Assembly (NCBI GenBank): GCA_002825515.1
Contig: PJET01000225.1
Span: 1 to 6,413, forward strand
DNA: 6,413 bases
Direction of reading: 5' to 3'
From: Candidatus Thorarchaeota archaeon MP11T_1
GTDB taxonomy: Archaea; Asgardarchaeota; Thorarchaeia; Thorarchaeales; Thorarchaeaceae
This document shows positions 5,964 through 6,413 of this stretch, piece after piece. How positions within the stretch are numbered: the first letter of the stretch is position 1; every line of letters begins with the position of its first letter. The notes under the pieces were generated by a model. It saw nothing but the letters and a program-made list of their open reading frames with translations. It ran no database searches and had not been told where the DNA came from. The position numbers and the translations under genes were made by a program.

Positions 5964-5981
5964 ATTCACCATTAAAATGGC
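5961..5981. repeat. Short inverted repeat after the membrane-protein gene
   Basis: GCCATT (5961-5966) is repeated inverted as AATGGC (5976-5981) around nine bases. A second, nested pair, CCATT with AATGG (5969-5980), shares the right arm. On the minus strand it begins three bases after the TGA of the partial membrane gene. No T-run follows, so it is not a standard terminator. It may slow transcription or protect the 3' end, or be chance. Confidence 0.3.
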
Positions 5982-5984
5982 ATT

Positions 5985-6413
5985 TCAAGTGGTATAGCCA
6001 ATCTGGAATTCATCCACAGCGATACAACCAGCTCGACCTTCTAGATAAAAGAAAATGATATTCATTAAAGACACGAGTGATCCAAGAACAAGACTCGGAA
6101 GAGATGCAATGAGATGATCAAACCCACTTGTAATTGGGAAATAGCTTCCAAAGAGTAATTGGAACACAAAATATGACAATAGACCTCCAAACATGTAGAG
6201 TAATGCATATGAAATCAGGAAGTAGGAATTAACACTCTTTCGCCATATTGTTAGTAAGACCAAACCTCCTATGAATGCAAAAAAATAACCTATTACAATT
6301 TGGATATTACTCATCATTAGAATAGAGATACCACCTGACCGATAAATCCAGAGAATTCCTGAAGTAACTAAAAGACTCGCAATGAATTTCAGTGGAAATA
6401 CAAGACCAAGAAT
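5985..6413 (-). CDS. C-terminal part of a polytopic membrane protein of unknown function (5' end outside window)
   Basis: Translation from the right edge (codon 6413-6411) to the TGA at 5985-5987 gives 142 residues with no stop. The ATG pair at 6317 and 6314 therefore need not be the start. The 32 residues before it are also hydrophobic and look like a membrane helix (LGLVFPLKFIASLLVTSGI). Counting from the edge, helices lie at about 1-24, 35-57, 63-88 and 103-124, followed by a short polar tail (EGRAGC...FQIGYTT). I do not recognise the family, and there are no catalytic motifs. If the ATG at 6317 were the true start, the product would be a 110-residue protein with three helices. An AGGTGG lies 13 bases before that ATG, too far for a typical ribosome site. 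The gene is on the same strand as the zinc-ribbon pair, 92 bases upstream, but a separate promoter lies between them. Confidence 0.62.
   Translation of the reverse strand: MLGLVFPLKFIASLLVTSGILWIYRSGGISILMMSNIQIVIGYFFAFIGGLVLLTIWRKSVNSYFLISYALLYMFGGLLSYFVFQLLFGSYFPITSGFDHLIASLPSLVLGSLVSLMNIIFFYLEGRAGCIAVDEFQIGYTT

Noticed and set aside
5961..5981. Inverted repeat as a terminator for the right-edge membrane gene
   Set aside because: No T-run follows the stem on the minus strand, and the region overlaps the putative promoter of the next operon.
1..6413. tRNA, rRNA, CRISPR array, insertion sequence or prophage
   Set aside because: No cloverleaf, rRNA-like block, regularly spaced repeat array, transposase motif or terminal inverted repeats were seen on either strand.

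Overview
The window looks archaeal. The clearest sign is a gene for an Nre-family protein (2687-3850 +), a family largely restricted to archaea. The minus-strand promoters also carry archaeal BRE/TATA-like elements, two of them with the same box CTTAAAT. Ribosome-binding sites match the archaeal 16S tail (GGAGG, GGGGTGAT), and TTG and GTG starts are used. Base composition is moderately AT-rich. The style of the zinc-ribbon and membrane proteins reminds me of Asgard (Thorarchaeota-like) genomes, but that is an impression and cannot be proved from the sequence.

Layout from left to right. (1) 1-293 +: the 3' end of a gene whose product ends in a DHHA1 domain, most likely alanyl-tRNA synthetase. 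(2) 373-828 -: a 151-residue YbjN/type III secretion chaperone-like protein, convergent with gene 1. It starts at TTG and has its own TATA element and a strong Shine-Dalgarno. (3) 892-2511 -: a polytopic GT-C superfamily glycosyltransferase, probably acting on lipid-linked sugars outside the cell. (4) 2687-3850 + (alternative start 2645): the Nre-family protein, divergent from gene 3. (5) 3861-3888: a hairpin flanked by T-rich tracts on both strands, a good bidirectional terminator between convergent genes 4 and 6. (6, 7) 3879-4850 - and 4855-5892 -: two tandem, evidently paralogous proteins, each with an N-terminal CX2C-X14-CX2C zinc ribbon, a soluble middle region and a C-terminal pair of membrane helices. 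They are tightly coupled: the upstream stop codon sits inside the ribosome-binding site of the downstream gene. (8) 5985-6413 -: the 3' part of a membrane protein whose reading frame stays open to the window edge.

Genes 6 and 7 are the most interesting unit. They form a two-gene operon of membrane-anchored zinc-ribbon paralogues that look built to work together, with a promoter at about 5929-5963 bracketed by near-identical 12-bp direct repeats that could be a regulator site. The other genes are unrelated informational or cell-surface functions. No mobile element, CRISPR array, tRNA or rRNA was seen, and no gene-free stretch exceeds about 180 bases.
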